From positions 25,330,448-25,394,447 of the forward strand of contig JBBCBC010000026.1 in the NCBI GenBank assembly GCA_037126765.1: a stretch of 64,000 nucleotides of DNA. The letters are read 5' to 3'. The position numbers and the translations under genes were made by a program. This document shows positions 32,325 through 44,787 of this stretch, one piece after another. Below the pieces are notes generated by a model. That model ran no database searches. It worked only from the letters and a program-made list of their open reading frames with translations, and was not told where the DNA came from. The DNA comes from Stenogyne calaminthoides (lineage: Eukaryota; Streptophyta; Magnoliopsida; Lamiales; Lamiaceae). Numbering within the stretch: position 1 is the first letter of the stretch; every line of letters begins with the position of its first letter.

Positions 32325-33209
32325 TGTTGTCATAGATGCAATAAACTCGATTAATTTGAACACGTCGGAGGGACACGTGTATCAATAAATTATTAAAATA
32401 ACCATGTCCGAGGAAGAGGTGTTCGCCCAGATAACAATTCAAGTGTGCTCGCTTTGTATGCTCGCAACAAGTATGCTCGCTACAAGCATGCTCACTACAA
32501 GTATGCTCGCTTTATATACTCGCTACAAGTATGCTCGCCTTGACAACCAACAAGTGTGCACGCCTCGCCGACCAAACAAGTCTGCTCGCCAAATTTGGCA
32601 GGAATTATAGTCATTCTTATATGCTCGTTAAGGACAATTTTCCAGTACAAAATCAATATGGTCAAAGGGGCGAGCAGAGCAATCGATCGAGCAAAAGTTG
32701 ACACAAAGGGCATATGACATAAAAGCCAAGTCACTAACTGAACCATCTGGACGACAAAAAGAATGTCTTATAAGCAAGCGAATCCAAGGGTCAACCAGGA
32801 AGACGAAGTTAAAAACGTGGCAGCATCACATGAGTTCTTGCAAGACCCAAAGTCTCCAGCTCATGCTTGCCAAGCCAGCACATGCTTGTCAAAGTACTAT
32901 AAATAGAAGAAAAAAGAGCAATGAAAGGGTTCAGAAATTTTCCATAGGGGTTCAGAAAAAATTCCCAAATACACACACATATACTCTCCCATTCTCCACC
33001 TTTCGTAAAAAGAAAGTATTGTGTACTGTATACTTGAGCCTCGCAATATTACATCCCTGGCTTGGAATGCCCCCAGAGTAGTCATTTATTGATGAATTGG
33101 GTCAACAATTTCTTGTTGTTTACTGTAATATTGTACACGTACTTATTTTGTTTGTGAGTTGTTTCAAAATTAGCCACATAGAATTCTCATTAAAAAATGA
33201 CTCGCAACA
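32325..33209 (+). repeat. 5' LTR of element B
   Basis: An 885-bp LTR with TG...CA ends. It contains tandem GCTCGCTACAAGTAT-type units at 32440-32535 and a TATA-like CTATAAATAGAAG at 32897-32909. It differs from the 3' copy at roughly three dozen positions plus one 13-bp unit. Confidence 0.9.
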
Positions 33210-33210
33210 A

Positions 33211-33228
33211 TTGGCGCTAGAAGGAGGG
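33211..33228 (+). other. Putative primer-binding site of element B
   Basis: TTGGCGCTAGAAGGAGGG directly after the LTR (one-base spacer). The position is right; I do not assign the tRNA with certainty. Confidence 0.55.
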
Positions 33229-33282
33229 TAGAAAAAACCAGCCCATAGACAATCCTAAAAAACCGAGGCAGAAAAAAGAAAT

Positions 33283-35240
33283 ATGATGCCTCAATCTAGG
33301 AATACTCAGATGGAGAAGTCGGGACAGAGCCGACCTCACGCTCAGAAAGAGGCTCAGCATCAGCCTCACAAAAATCAGACCGCGGAAACCATCAATCTTG
33401 AAGATATTGCCAACGATTCGACGACCACAACAAGGGCCATCACTTTCTTATTGCGAGCACAGAAAGAGAGGGCCGAAAAGGAGTTGGCCAAGTTGAAAGT
33501 TCAAGATGATGATGATCGACGCCAGATACACGATAAGCGAGCAAGTTAAGTTGAAAGTCGCGGGCGGAAGGCCAACAAAAAAGACCGATGATATGTCGGA
33601 CGACGAAAGCAGCCTCAAGGGTCTAGACCATCGGCGTTTGGACGTTTGAGGCTCTCTGTTAAAGACCGAATCGGTAATCATAAGCGTCAGGATCCCGGAA
33701 GGGAACAACCGACGAACATGCCGGCTCCCTCAGATCCTCATGATTGCCCGCATCCCGAAAAGACGCTAGAACAACAAAAATCGGCCGAACTAAATTGTCT
33801 ATCCATCATCGATTGGGTAGTCAAGGATTTAACTTGGAAAGCGGATCGCCCCTATCACGAGCATGACCCCGGGTCCTCATGATGGGACACAACCCCGATC
33901 CAAGTCTGGCTGGCCCACAAAATTTGGCGTAAATGCGTAAAACAATCGAGGGTTTACAGGCCGACCTGGCCGCAACAAGAGGACTCCCGCGGGCGAGCAT
34001 AATCCCGTGCTCGCCACTAACACCGGCGATCATGGCAGCCGAAGTACAAGAAAAAGTGGCAAAGATCCGACCACCAATCCTTATGTTCGATCTCGAGTCC
34101 GACCCACACGCTCACCTCAAAGAATATTCGATTTTATGATCGCTTATGGGCGCCTAATCGACGCGAACACGCAGTGCCATCATTCCCACGACGCGGGCGA
34201 TCATGCGCCCACAGATGGTTTTTACTACGCCCAAGTCCCATCACGCTCTTTTCGCCCAGTTGGGACAGAAATTCCTATCTCATTTCTCATCCATGTGTGC
34301 TCGCCCAGCACCAAAACAGAGGTTGTCACATTTCTCCCAGCTAAAGGGTGAATCAGATCGAGCGTAAATTGAAAGATTTGACAAATGTTTGTACGATGGA
34401 GCCCCAGTTGAAGAGGATGCCAAGATCCTCACGGTGTTCGGGGGCTTAACCCTAAATACGGATATGTGGAAAGCCATGCATCAGGATTGGCCGAACACAT
34501 ATGCCGAATTTTCGAGAGCTTGAAGCAACCAAGATTATAGCTATGCAGATCCGCCGCCCAATCACTAAAAGTTGTACAAGAAGCAACAAAAAGAGTTGTT
34601 GGTAAAAAATTAATGAATGAGGGGGTATAAACCCCGTGATCTTTTTAAACCTTTTGAAGAAGCGAGCGTACATATGCACTACGTAAGTCTTCTAGCGCGT
34701 TTCAAAAAGAGAGACGATATTTAATCAAATTAAGGATCGGGACATGTTGGATAAGCCACGAAGAATCGTAAGAGATAAAAATCGGCTTAATGCTTCCAAG
34801 TTTTGCAATTATCATGAGTACATCGGACATAATATCGAAGAATGTCGCGATTTACTTAAATCAACTTTGGAAGTTATTTGAAGAGAATCGCCTTACACAG
34901 CTTCCTCAAAAAAAGCCCGTGAATAGAGATTCCCAAACCGAAAAAATCAGTGATCGTAGGGTAAGCGTAAAGGTCAAGAAGATCGATAGTGATCCCGAGG
35001 AATCCCGCAAGAGGTTGGAATTACCCAAGAGAGGGCACCTACCATGAGCAAGAGGTCGAGAGAGTCAAGAAATCAACATGATTCGCCCCGATTATGGTCC
35101 AGTGGGTGGATGCTATCGTGCAACCGACGTTATCAACAGCGAAAGAAGATGGAAATGCGTACATGCAAAGCATCCATCGTGAAGGTGGCGAAGCACATCA
35201 ATAGCGCCACCCTCTCACCAAATCATGTTCTCGGAAAATG
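33283..35240 (+). pseudogene. Element B gag, degenerate
   Basis: Short frames in gag order: a Gln-rich N-terminus (33283-33549), a spacer (33646-33882), then the start of the retrotransposon gag domain (33933-34139; PPILMFDLESDPHAHLKEYS). The gag core continues only in pieces (34340-34500, with ERFDKCLYDGAPVEEDA in another frame). Many frameshifts and stops; no translation possible. Confidence 0.65.
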
Positions 35241-36015
35241 ATCTCGACGCATAATAATCCCCCCACAATGACTCTCTAACCATCATTGCCTTCCGGTTTG
35301 AAGGTGCCAGACGCCTCGGTCGCATACCTTGAGCATATGCGAACATTCTATTCGTTAACACTCGCACCAAATGGAGAAGCAAGTTGGGGACCTAAGTAGT
35401 TATATAGAACCATGTGATCACACCATCACGGGTTTCGGGGAATCTATAACCCGCCCTATGGTATGATCGTGTTAGAGTCGAGCCAGAGTCAACTTTAAAT
35501 CCGGAGATCCGATTTAACTAGAATGTTAGACTTTGTAATCGCCGATGTTCGCCTACTTATAACGGGTTTTTAGGTTGCCCGCTTATTCAGAATTCAAAGT
35601 CACTGCTCCACTTATTACTATTGTGTTAAGTTTCCAACCCAAGAAGGGACGGGCAAAGGTAAAAGCGACCGAAAAAAAGCTCGAGATTATTTGTCATCAT
35701 ACGCGCTTTTAAAAGCAAAAATATCATTAACATGATGGAGCAAACACGGGAGACCGGAGAATCAAGCCAACAGGTGAATATGTTGCCGAGGACGCTTATA
35801 CCTCCTCTGTCGAGCACATCTCCACGGGCGAACACAGAACCCAGGATAATAACTCATGTTCCGGATCTAATGAACATTAATCCACCAAACGAAGCACGGA
35901 CTTAGAACCTCAGATAGGTTTTGATCCTATTGAGGTAGTTGAGAAAGCACAAGGGGTCGATCAAGATCCTCGATGGAAGAAAAAAAAAGAGGCGAAAGCA
36001 ACGCCTGTTGAACAA
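35241..36015 (+). pseudogene. Element B protease region, unreadable
   Basis: By position this is where protease belongs, between gag and RT. Only scattered fragments can be read and no D-T/S-G type active site was found; frame changes are dense. Confidence 0.35.
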
Positions 36016-37722
36016 TTGGAGTCTGTCAATATCGACCCGATCAGACCGGAATTAGAAGTGTTTATTGGTTCAGAATTACCAGAACCATTCCGAACAGATA
36101 TGATCGCGTATCTTCGAGCAAACTTGGATGTGTTCGCTTGGTCACATGAGGACATGGTCGGCATTGATCCTAAACATGCATGTCACTCTCTTAACCTTGA
36201 CCCAAACAAATTCCAATAATCTAGAAGCGGAGAAAATTCAGTCCGGAGAAGTATGCAGCTATGGATAGTGAAATCAAGAAATTGCTCGATAATAAATTTA
36301 TTCGAGAAGTAAAGTGCCCAAGATGGCTTGCTAACCCTGTGCTCGTCCGCAAATCTAATGGAACTTGGAGGTTATGCATACATTTCACCGACTTAAACAA
36401 AGCATGCCCGAAAGATAATTTCCCGATGCCTCATATCGATTATTTGGTCGATAACGCAGCAGGACATGAGCTCATGACCTTCATGGATGCATTTGCTGGG
36501 TATCACCAAATACCCATGCATCCAGACGATCAAAAGAATATGGCTTTCTGCAGCAAAAAGAATATGTATTGTTGGCAACGCATGCCATTCAGATTAAAGA
36601 ATGCTGGAGCAACGTATCAACGTTTGGTGAACAAGATGTTCGACGAACACATAGGTCGAACAATTGAGGTGTACATTGATGACATTGTGGTAAAAAGTGA
36701 GCACAAGGAAGATCACATTACCCACCTAGCACAGACGTTTGATATTCTCAGGAAGTATAACATGAAGTTATATCCGAAGAAATGCAGTTTTGGGGTTCAT
36801 TTGGGAAAATTCCTAGGACATATGATCAGTCAACGGGGGATTGAAGCGAACCCATCAAAGATTCAAGCTATGCTCGACATGCAGGCCCCGTAAGTGTGAA
36901 AGAAGTTCAAAAATTAATCGACGTTTGGCTTTATAAGCGGTTTATATCACTTAAATCGGAGACAAATGCAAAACTTTTGACGATTAAAGAAAGGGAAATT
37001 CCATGGGATGTAACATTGCCAAAATGCGTTTGAGTCATTAAAGCAATACCTTGCGGATACTCAAACGTTATCTAAGCTTATATTCCGCATTTAACAACTT
37101 TATTTGTATCTTGCGCCGAGAGCATGCAATTAAGCGTTGTGCTGCTCAGCAAGAGGGGGTATATACATTTGTTTATTTATTATGTAAGTCGCACAAAGAA
37201 GCCGAGCTCCTGCATTCTCCACTAGAAAAACTCACAGTATGCTCTCGTTATGAGTGTCCGAAAACTGCGACCATACTTTTTCGATCACTCAGCCGAGGTA
37301 TTAACCACATTCCCATTATGACAAGTTCTCCCCCGACCGGACACTACGGGCGATTACTCAAGTGGGCGGTGGAGTTAGGTCAATTGGCATTACGTTAAGC
37401 CCGACTTAATGAAGAATGAAGCGGTATGGCCGATTTCATGGTTGAATTGACATATCCGCAAATACCCGAAATAGGTGTCGACTAACCATGGCACATGTAT
37501 GTAGACGGCTCATCAACAAGTTCAAGAGCCGAAGCGGGCGTGGTTCTCATCATTTAACTCGACAAACTTTTCACGATAACCATCCGTTTTGATTTCCCAC
37601 CACAAATAATGAGTACGAAGATTTGATGTTTTGGATTACACATGGCTATGATAATGAGAATTCAGAGGTTGATTATTTATAGTGATTCTCAAATAATCGT
37701 ATACCAAGTATTAGGCGAGTAC
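36016..37722 (+). pseudogene. Element B reverse transcriptase and RNase H start
   Basis: RT leader 36016-36219 (DVFAWSHEDMVGIDPKHACH). After one frame change the RT body 36261-36893 gives LCIHFTDLNKACPKDNFPMP, then MPFRLKNAGATYQRLVN, then VYIDDIVVKSEHKEDH with the catalytic YIDD motif, then GKFLGHMISQRGIEANPSK. From 36894 frame changes prevail; remnants of RNase H are visible near 37480-37720 (YVDGSSTS, and YSDSQIIVYQVLGEYEA in frame with the part after C). The gene is interrupted at 37727 by element C. Confidence 0.85.
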
Positions 37723-37727
37723 GAAGC

Positions 37728-39249
37728 TGTAGGTCCCGAACGGGTTATGTGAGGGCAGAAGTCTAGAGGGGAGGGGTGAATAGACTTCTGAAAACTTTTT
37801 GTGCGGATCCGGTGTGATGGCGCTTAGCTTTGATCAGAGTGTAAGTTGAATCAATTTGGATCGATATCTAACTTATCGATCGCTCACAGATCGATTCGGG
37901 TATCTATCGGTTTTAACCGTTGAAAGTGGAAGCTAAGTTTTACCCGTGAAAAACCGTTTTAATAAATTATATTCCAAAGTCAGTCTTTTAACCAGTTGAC
38001 TAAAGTGTCAAACTTGATCAGATCAGAAGCTTGGTGCTACCTGATCTTAACTTAGAATATGTATGCAACTTTGAATAAGTTGAGTGCGATTGTGTAAAGC
38101 AGTTAATCAAAGGTAAAAGCACACAAGATTTATAGTGGTTCGGACAAACCAAATTCCTACGCCCACTCTTCCCTATCACACAAGGGCACCAACTAAACCA
38201 ATCGACTTAGATTTTTGTGTTAGTCCAACACAGTACACCAACAAATATTTAAAGAGTTCTCACTCAACCGATCCTAGAAATCAGAACTAGAAACCCTAGT
38301 CTGAAAACCTAACTTTGGGTTTGGATAAGATTGTTTTGGTTCCAACTATGAAATTTTTTCTAGTGTTTAAGTAGCCTATCGCCTAAATGAAAAGATTTTG
38401 TGTTAAGAACTTATGGGATGAACACTTAAAAATTAATCTTCAAGTTCGTGGTTCTTCGTATGAACTGATTATGGGCTTGAGCTTTTGATCGTTTTGGGGG
38501 TTTTCGTGTCTTCACTCAAGTGTGATCCCATATTTATAGACCTTAAATCAAAGAGCCGTTGGAGAGCAATTTGAATTTCGTGCTATATTTGGTTGACTTT
38601 GCGGGATTGATGTGGCGTCTTGAACTGCATGGCCGAAAAGCGTGAATAGTATCTTTTATAGCCATTAGAGAGAAGCAAAGACCAAATCCCGTGAATTGCG
38701 GCTCCGATCATACGTGTCTCGTTCTTATTGGTTGGTGACGACTTTTCAAAGGTTGTTCTTCCAACTAAGGTTGACATTCTTCTTGTTCAAATCATAGACG
38801 TATGATTAGGTGAAACATCGATTTTCACTGGTGAAATGACCGATCGATCAAAAGTGACGATCACCGATGGAGTCTTCGGTGGTGCCGGTTGTCTTAGCTT
38901 CAACTAGCGAGACTTACCGATGTAGGTCTTTCCGGTCCGATCTTCAAGTCTTCGAGTATGAGCTTCATGACTTCAAATTGAGATATCCGACTTGATCGAT
39001 CGATTCGATCTTCCGATCTTCTCTTGCCTTCTCGCCTGTCGAATATCAGTTGTTCTTCATATCTTCAGATTCGACCTATACATATTGAGGTTCCCCTCAA
39101 TATGTGACCTATCTATTACATCGGTTGTTCTATACAATAGTTATCAACCGGTATTCTATAATGTAATATAAACATCGATACCAATGTGTCCGATTTGGTC
39201 CTATTACATGTGTTTTAGAACTTTCATCAAAACTCTAAATTTCCCAACA
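37728..39249 (-). repeat. LTR of element C (3' LTR on minus strand)
   Basis: Starts TGTAGGTCCCGAAC and ends TTTCCCAACA. The minus-strand polypurine-like AAAAATGGGGAAAT abuts it at 39250-39263. Stretches of 50 bp or more are identical to the other LTR, alternating with clusters of small indels. Confidence 0.88.
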
Positions 39250-42200
39250 ATTTCCCCATTTTTGATGAAACCAAAACACTTTGAGAAAACCAAACACAGT
39301 TGATAAAATATAGAAAAAAAAGAGCACATAATCGTAAGACAATGAGATTTTTGTCTTAGGATCGTAAAATAAACTTTTCTTATTAGATTTGTTTATTACA
39401 TATTACATCGAAAAAGTTTGAATTTAAAATAAATGATCCCGAGAAGTCTTCGATTCTTTCACTCTTTAGGCCAGATCCTTCTCGCATCCCTCTTTGATCT
39501 TGAGGACGTTGAAAATCGATATAGTTTCCATTTGACATCATTGATCCGCCGAGGATCGGTTATGCGCGTTTTGCTCAGATGTCAAAATAGAATCTTCGAA
39601 ATGCCATCATCAAATGAGCCATCCGCCCTTCTTCGAGTAATTCAACAGATCATACTCTTGTAGATATTTTACATTGATTATTTTGGCCTCATTTTCCGTG
39701 ATACTTCAGAAACTGGATATTTGTTTTCCAACCCGGTTGAGGAATTCAAAGATTCTGGAGATTCTTCTTGTGGAACAAGATTAAGAACATAGGCATCCGA
39801 AGCCATTCACTTTGATCTTATTCCATTCCTCAAACCTCAAAGATGCGCGGCGATTTTTTGAATGATCTCATCAACTCTTCTTTGGCACCGAGGTTCCGCA
39901 CGATTTTCCCGACCTTTTCTTTTCTTCGCCCTCGATCCGAATTTCTCCTTCAGATCTTTCGCTCGTCCAATTTTTTGCCCTTCTTCTTTCTTCTTCACTA
40001 ATTAGGGCTTCTTCAAAGAATCTTCTTTCGATTTCTCAACCCGATTTCTTATCTACTGAATTTGGCTAGTTGTGCTTCTTGTAACTTTCTTAGTTTGAGT
40101 GATCGTACAAGTTGTGATGTCCCAAGACCAAGAACTACCTTTTTGCTTTTGACTTTTCCATCTTCTCTCAAATTCCGTTAGCAAAAAGAGATCCAGATGG
40201 TCTAGCTTTTGTCCGTGAAGATTCAACCGTCTCAATGGTCTTCAAGAATTCGACAGTCGGTATTGGTTTCTCACTTGGTGTCTTCCCTTTTTGGTTTGAT
40301 CAAAAAGAGAAAGTGAGGGGGAGGTCGAGATCCAAAGTCGATCGATATCGCCTCGTTGAGATCTCGCAAATGATAAACCTTGAGCTTCGAAAGTAGCTTA
40401 GATTTTGAACCTTCGAGATCATTTCGTCTTGTGATTCCACTACAAAGAGAGAGGATAAGAATTAGTTTGTCAAGTTTCTCTTCAAATAATTCTAGCTTTT
40501 CGGTGAGCACCGAAAAAGAAACTTGTTGTTGATCAACCCGAATTAGCTTGTCATCAACTCGATTTTATAAGCTCGGCAGAGATAGGTTGGTCACAAGTTT
40601 GGGAGAACTAATCTTTGATTGCCTCAACGGGAAATAGCCAATTCCTTTGATCTGTTATTTCTTTGAGGCCAATCTGCTCGATCGATTATCACTCCCTCAA
40701 CTTCTTCTTTCAGAGATCTTTGAGACATGATCCGATCTCCGGGTTGATCAGCCGGTGATGTGAGATGTAGGAATGTTACGCGTCACTTGATCGCTTTTAG
40801 TTGTTTGTGCCTCCAGTTGGTTGGTCATGAATCGCAAAGACAGCCCACTATCATCGGCAGCCCCCGCGATCCTTCATAAGCATATCTCTTCAGAGCTTCT
40901 TCGCTATCTCAGTTCACCTTGATCACCAACCTAACTTCACATGGATCGAGCTTTAATTGATTCAACGATTATCACCACCGGTGATCCTATTTTGAGCGCA
41001 TTTCTTCATATCGAAATCAAAACTGCAAATTCATCAGGACCTCCCATCATTTCTATAATCATCATAAAACCGAGAAGCTTTTTAACAGGAGATCTTTCCG
41101 GTGAGGATCTCCATAACTTCCTCTCTCGATAACAGGATGGGCTACTACCGATACATCGCATCAATATCTCGTTCAATTCCAGATCCCGACCATTTTCGGT
41201 GATGGTCTTGGATGATCTGGACTCAGAATTATTTGCTCAGATCGACGATTCAAAGTTGATGAGATGTAGAGGGTTCTCGTGGTGCTTGAGTAGGAGGAAG
41301 TTGGCTAATTGGCTGAACCTGCAGAGGTTCTGTTGTTGAAGCAATTAAGTCCGGCTCTGCAGCAGGTGATCTTTTCCGGGTTCGCGAACCGATGAACCGA
41401 GTTGTTCGGGCGAGGAAGAGAAGGAGAAACATGCTCAAGATAGCGAAGTCCGAAAAGCGGTGAATCGGCTCGAGATTGATGGAGAGAGAGATCGTCTCTC
41501 GCTCTTTCTTCGAATGATCCTGCGAGCTCTCAACCCGAGAAGCTTGGTCATCTCGATTTTTGGCTGATTATGTGCCTCATCAGGTTGCTCTGGCACTCCT
41601 TCTTCATCTGACTCATCTTCCATAAACAGAGTCATGGAGGCCTGTTTGCCTTCAGGGCCTCTTCTCCCCGAGCCTTCACCGGTTTTCTCTTTTTTTTCAG
41701 CATCTGTAGACGGGGTGTCTTGGTTTCTTTTTCTTCTTCTTTCCTCCTTTCTTCACCTTTGGAGGAGTGGGCCTCATATCATCAATGTGGCCCATATATA
41801 ATGAAGTTGTTGTGAGGAAGGCCTTGTAGGACTTTCAAATCCATTCGGTCCCATTCAAAGATTCGCGGTTTGTCTTTCGTAATAATCGCAACCTTTGTTG
41901 AGATTGGCCGATCCTCTTCTTCGGATAGACTGCCTCCTCCGTTCATTAACTCCAAAATTTTCATGTTCTTGGAGTAGAATGGCCTTCGCGAAGAAGCCAT
42001 GCCAATTGATGTTCTTGGCTTCATCAATTATCGCATCTTTATGCTGCATAGCTTTGACTGGATGTTAGACCATTGGTGAATGAAATACCCATGATTGTTT
42101 TTGACAATATGTCAAACAACAAATCGGTATTTTTTTAGCATCGGGTCCGACAAAACTTGCGGTCCGATGTTTGTCAACTTCCTCAAGAGTTCATTTTCGA

Positions 42201-42740
42201 TCACTCATCTTCATTCTCCTCAGAAGTGCAAAGTAGATTCTTCCTTTGGGCAAGTCAACAGACGTGTTATGTCCGTGATTCGACAGTCCCGATCTCTCTC
42301 CGTTAATCAAGAGATCGGTTCATCTCCAGGGGTGTCTCAGATTCACCTTCAAATTCCTTAAGAATTCGAGTGCTTCATATTGCATCACCGGATTGCAAAA
42401 GGAGCAAAGACCGAATTTTTCAAGGCCTCCTTTCTTCAGAATTTGTTCCACTTCCATGGATTCTGGATCCCGCGTAACACCAAATTGTACGAATTTTTCA
42501 TCGACAATCTTTGTTGCCAGATCAGCATAGTTGCACATAATCTTTCCCATACCGTGAGTGGCCATCTACAACAAGATAGACTCGATTAAAATTATGCATA
42601 TACATAGAGATATCAAATATAGATTATCAGACCTATTCACAGGCCTAGTAATCGATGAACACATACGGATATCAAGAAAAGATAAGGCATATCGCAGGAT
42701 AACATATATAGACATAATCTATATGATCAAAGGATTTTGA
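39250..42740 (-). pseudogene. Element C post-pol ORF remnants (env-like position)
   Basis: Fragments on the minus strand in order 42565-42320 (with CNPVMQYEALEFLRNLKVN, resembling the N-terminal domain of plant transposon-encoded proteins), 42049-41782, 41635-41435 (acidic, then Ser/Arg-rich), 41438-41250 (Pro/Thr-rich) and 40510-40053 (Lys/Glu-rich, coiled-coil-like). In SIRE-type elements a second gene of unclear, envelope-like role sits here. No signal peptide or membrane anchor is preserved. The link to SIRE env-like ORFs is inferred from position. Confidence 0.5.
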
Positions 42741-44787
42741 AAAAGAAAAACATCAAATAACCAGAAATTACCAGATTCAGTTTTTCGGAAAATGAGTTTG
42801 AATCGCAGGAAAACACTTGAATCACAGAAAGGTAATTTTGAGTTTTCAGAGAGTAAATCGCAAGTTTTTGAGAATAAGAAAACTCTGGTAGGGTTTTGAT
42901 GAACCTTATAAGGAGGAGGAGGGAAAAACGAGATTAGAAGATCAACCGTTTGAAAAGTTTAAACTATCCAGATTAAGCGGTTTTGATCGTGTGGTCGAAA
43001 AGACGCATTTAATACCTTTTTGGATTTAAAAACACATTTTGTAGCAATTAATACAAGTACCCCACGTCCGCATTAAATGTTTTGTAGGAAATACGTCACA
43101 AAGGTAATGAGTACAGTAAGGCAAATAATATCAGATAAAATCAAATAGGTAAGCAATAAACAAGGAAACAGAAATGTGTATCTGGTTGACTGATGTTGTA
43201 ATCAATCAATACCACTTGTAATTGTCGATTCCAATTGTTGATCTTAGTTTTCTGCCTAATCCTTATAATTTCCCAACTGTTCTTTTCAACTGATCCGCTT
43301 CACTTTGCGTCGATTTTTTTTTCGATCTTTCTTGATGGTTGAAGTTCCCCCTTCAACTGTTATTTCTGATTTCTTATAGACTGATATATCTGATTTGTTG
43401 AGGTTTCAAGCTCAACTGATCTTCCTTATCTTATCAGTTTCTTATGTAATCAGATTTCAGTTGACCTAATCTGATTCTATTCAGACCAAGCCAATTCTTG
43501 GGATAAGTGTTACCGCCAAAACTTAGTTCTTGAAGAATTGAATAGTAGTCTCGATTCCTAAGTTTCAAGACGATTTGAAATTGTAATGATACGGATACTT
43601 CGAGATGTCAAATCGCCGTAAGTTTATCCAATTATCAGTCGCGTGATTCCTACACGTTGTCCTTGTGATGCAGATTTCTCTAAAAGGCTTTGAGAAATTA
43701 AATTTGCATTTGCACCCTTGCTTGGCCTCTATAAATTGGACCAATGTTTTACACAACATAACTCATTCACCATACTTATCTTCTTTGTAGAATCATGCAT
43801 TCTGGTGAACCCTTATTTCCGGTGAAACTTCCCAAGAAACACCTTTACCCCTTTTTTCAATGATTTCATTTTCTCAAATCAACCCCCGGTGTCCCTTTAT
43901 TTTTTTTTCGCCATCAAAGATTACACATATAATTGTTGCCAAGCTTCTCTACCACCAAGGCGGCGGATCTGCTGTCGCAACTGAGAAGACACTTCTCCTA
44001 ACCGTATGCACCTTGTGTGTCTATCGAGATGACGGAACTAGCATCAACAGACTCAGTCTGATATAAAACATGAGTTTGATATACGGTCTTGATCGACAAT
44101 GGTGATCTTCAGATATCAACTCAATTTTTTCATGCGTAAACACATGTGCCCATAAGGTCTTTGAACCTCTTTCTTGGCACATGTGCTCCATTTAACAGCT
44201 GGAGAGCCCATTGACTTCAGGTCTAAGGGCTCCTGGCTTAGAAATCCTATCAAGGCCGCTCTCGCTCCATTGATTTTAGCTTCTGCGAGTGGCTTTAGGA
44301 TTATTTCAAAGCCTTTCTCACCCCTGTTAAGTGGGGGAAAATGGGAGCATCAGATTTAAAATCTCTCTCTCCCCCTTCTAGGTTAAACTAGGGTTTTGGG
44401 TTTAGGGTTTAGGGTTTATGTCTCGACCTCCGGGTCCTTTTGTACTTGTAACTTGTAATGTAAATCTGACATTCGGGTCTTTATCAATGAAAATTTCTAT
44501 TATTCCATTGTTGTGTAAATTTCTTGTTTTCTTATGCGATATAAGCTTTAATCTTGTGAATCTTGCTTGTTGAATAATCAGCTTAATCGACTTACAAAGT
44601 GTGAAATAACCAAACTGACTTAATCAGATAATCCTTTAATCTGATCAGTTCCTTTAATCGATAATCCAGAACTGATCGCTTTCACATATCGGTTCCTCGA
44701 TCGATCTTCCGATCCGGTTGAGATACCAAACTCAACTGATTCCTCTTAACCTGGTTAGTCTCTTAACCAACTGGTTCTGGAGAATAG
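42741..44787 (-). other. Element C post-pol spacer
   Basis: No gene recognised. It contains TCAACTGAT/ATCAGTT-rich text similar to the LTR, and a short telomere-like run (AGGGTTTAGGGTTTA, 44403-44419). Confidence 0.45.

Noticed and set aside
32440..32540. CRISPR-like direct repeats
   Set aside because: Short head-to-tail LTR units without unique spacers, in a plant retrotransposon.
44385..44420. Second telomere-like site
   Set aside because: Two to three TTTAGGG units within element C's spacer; too short to mean more than a telo-box-like word.
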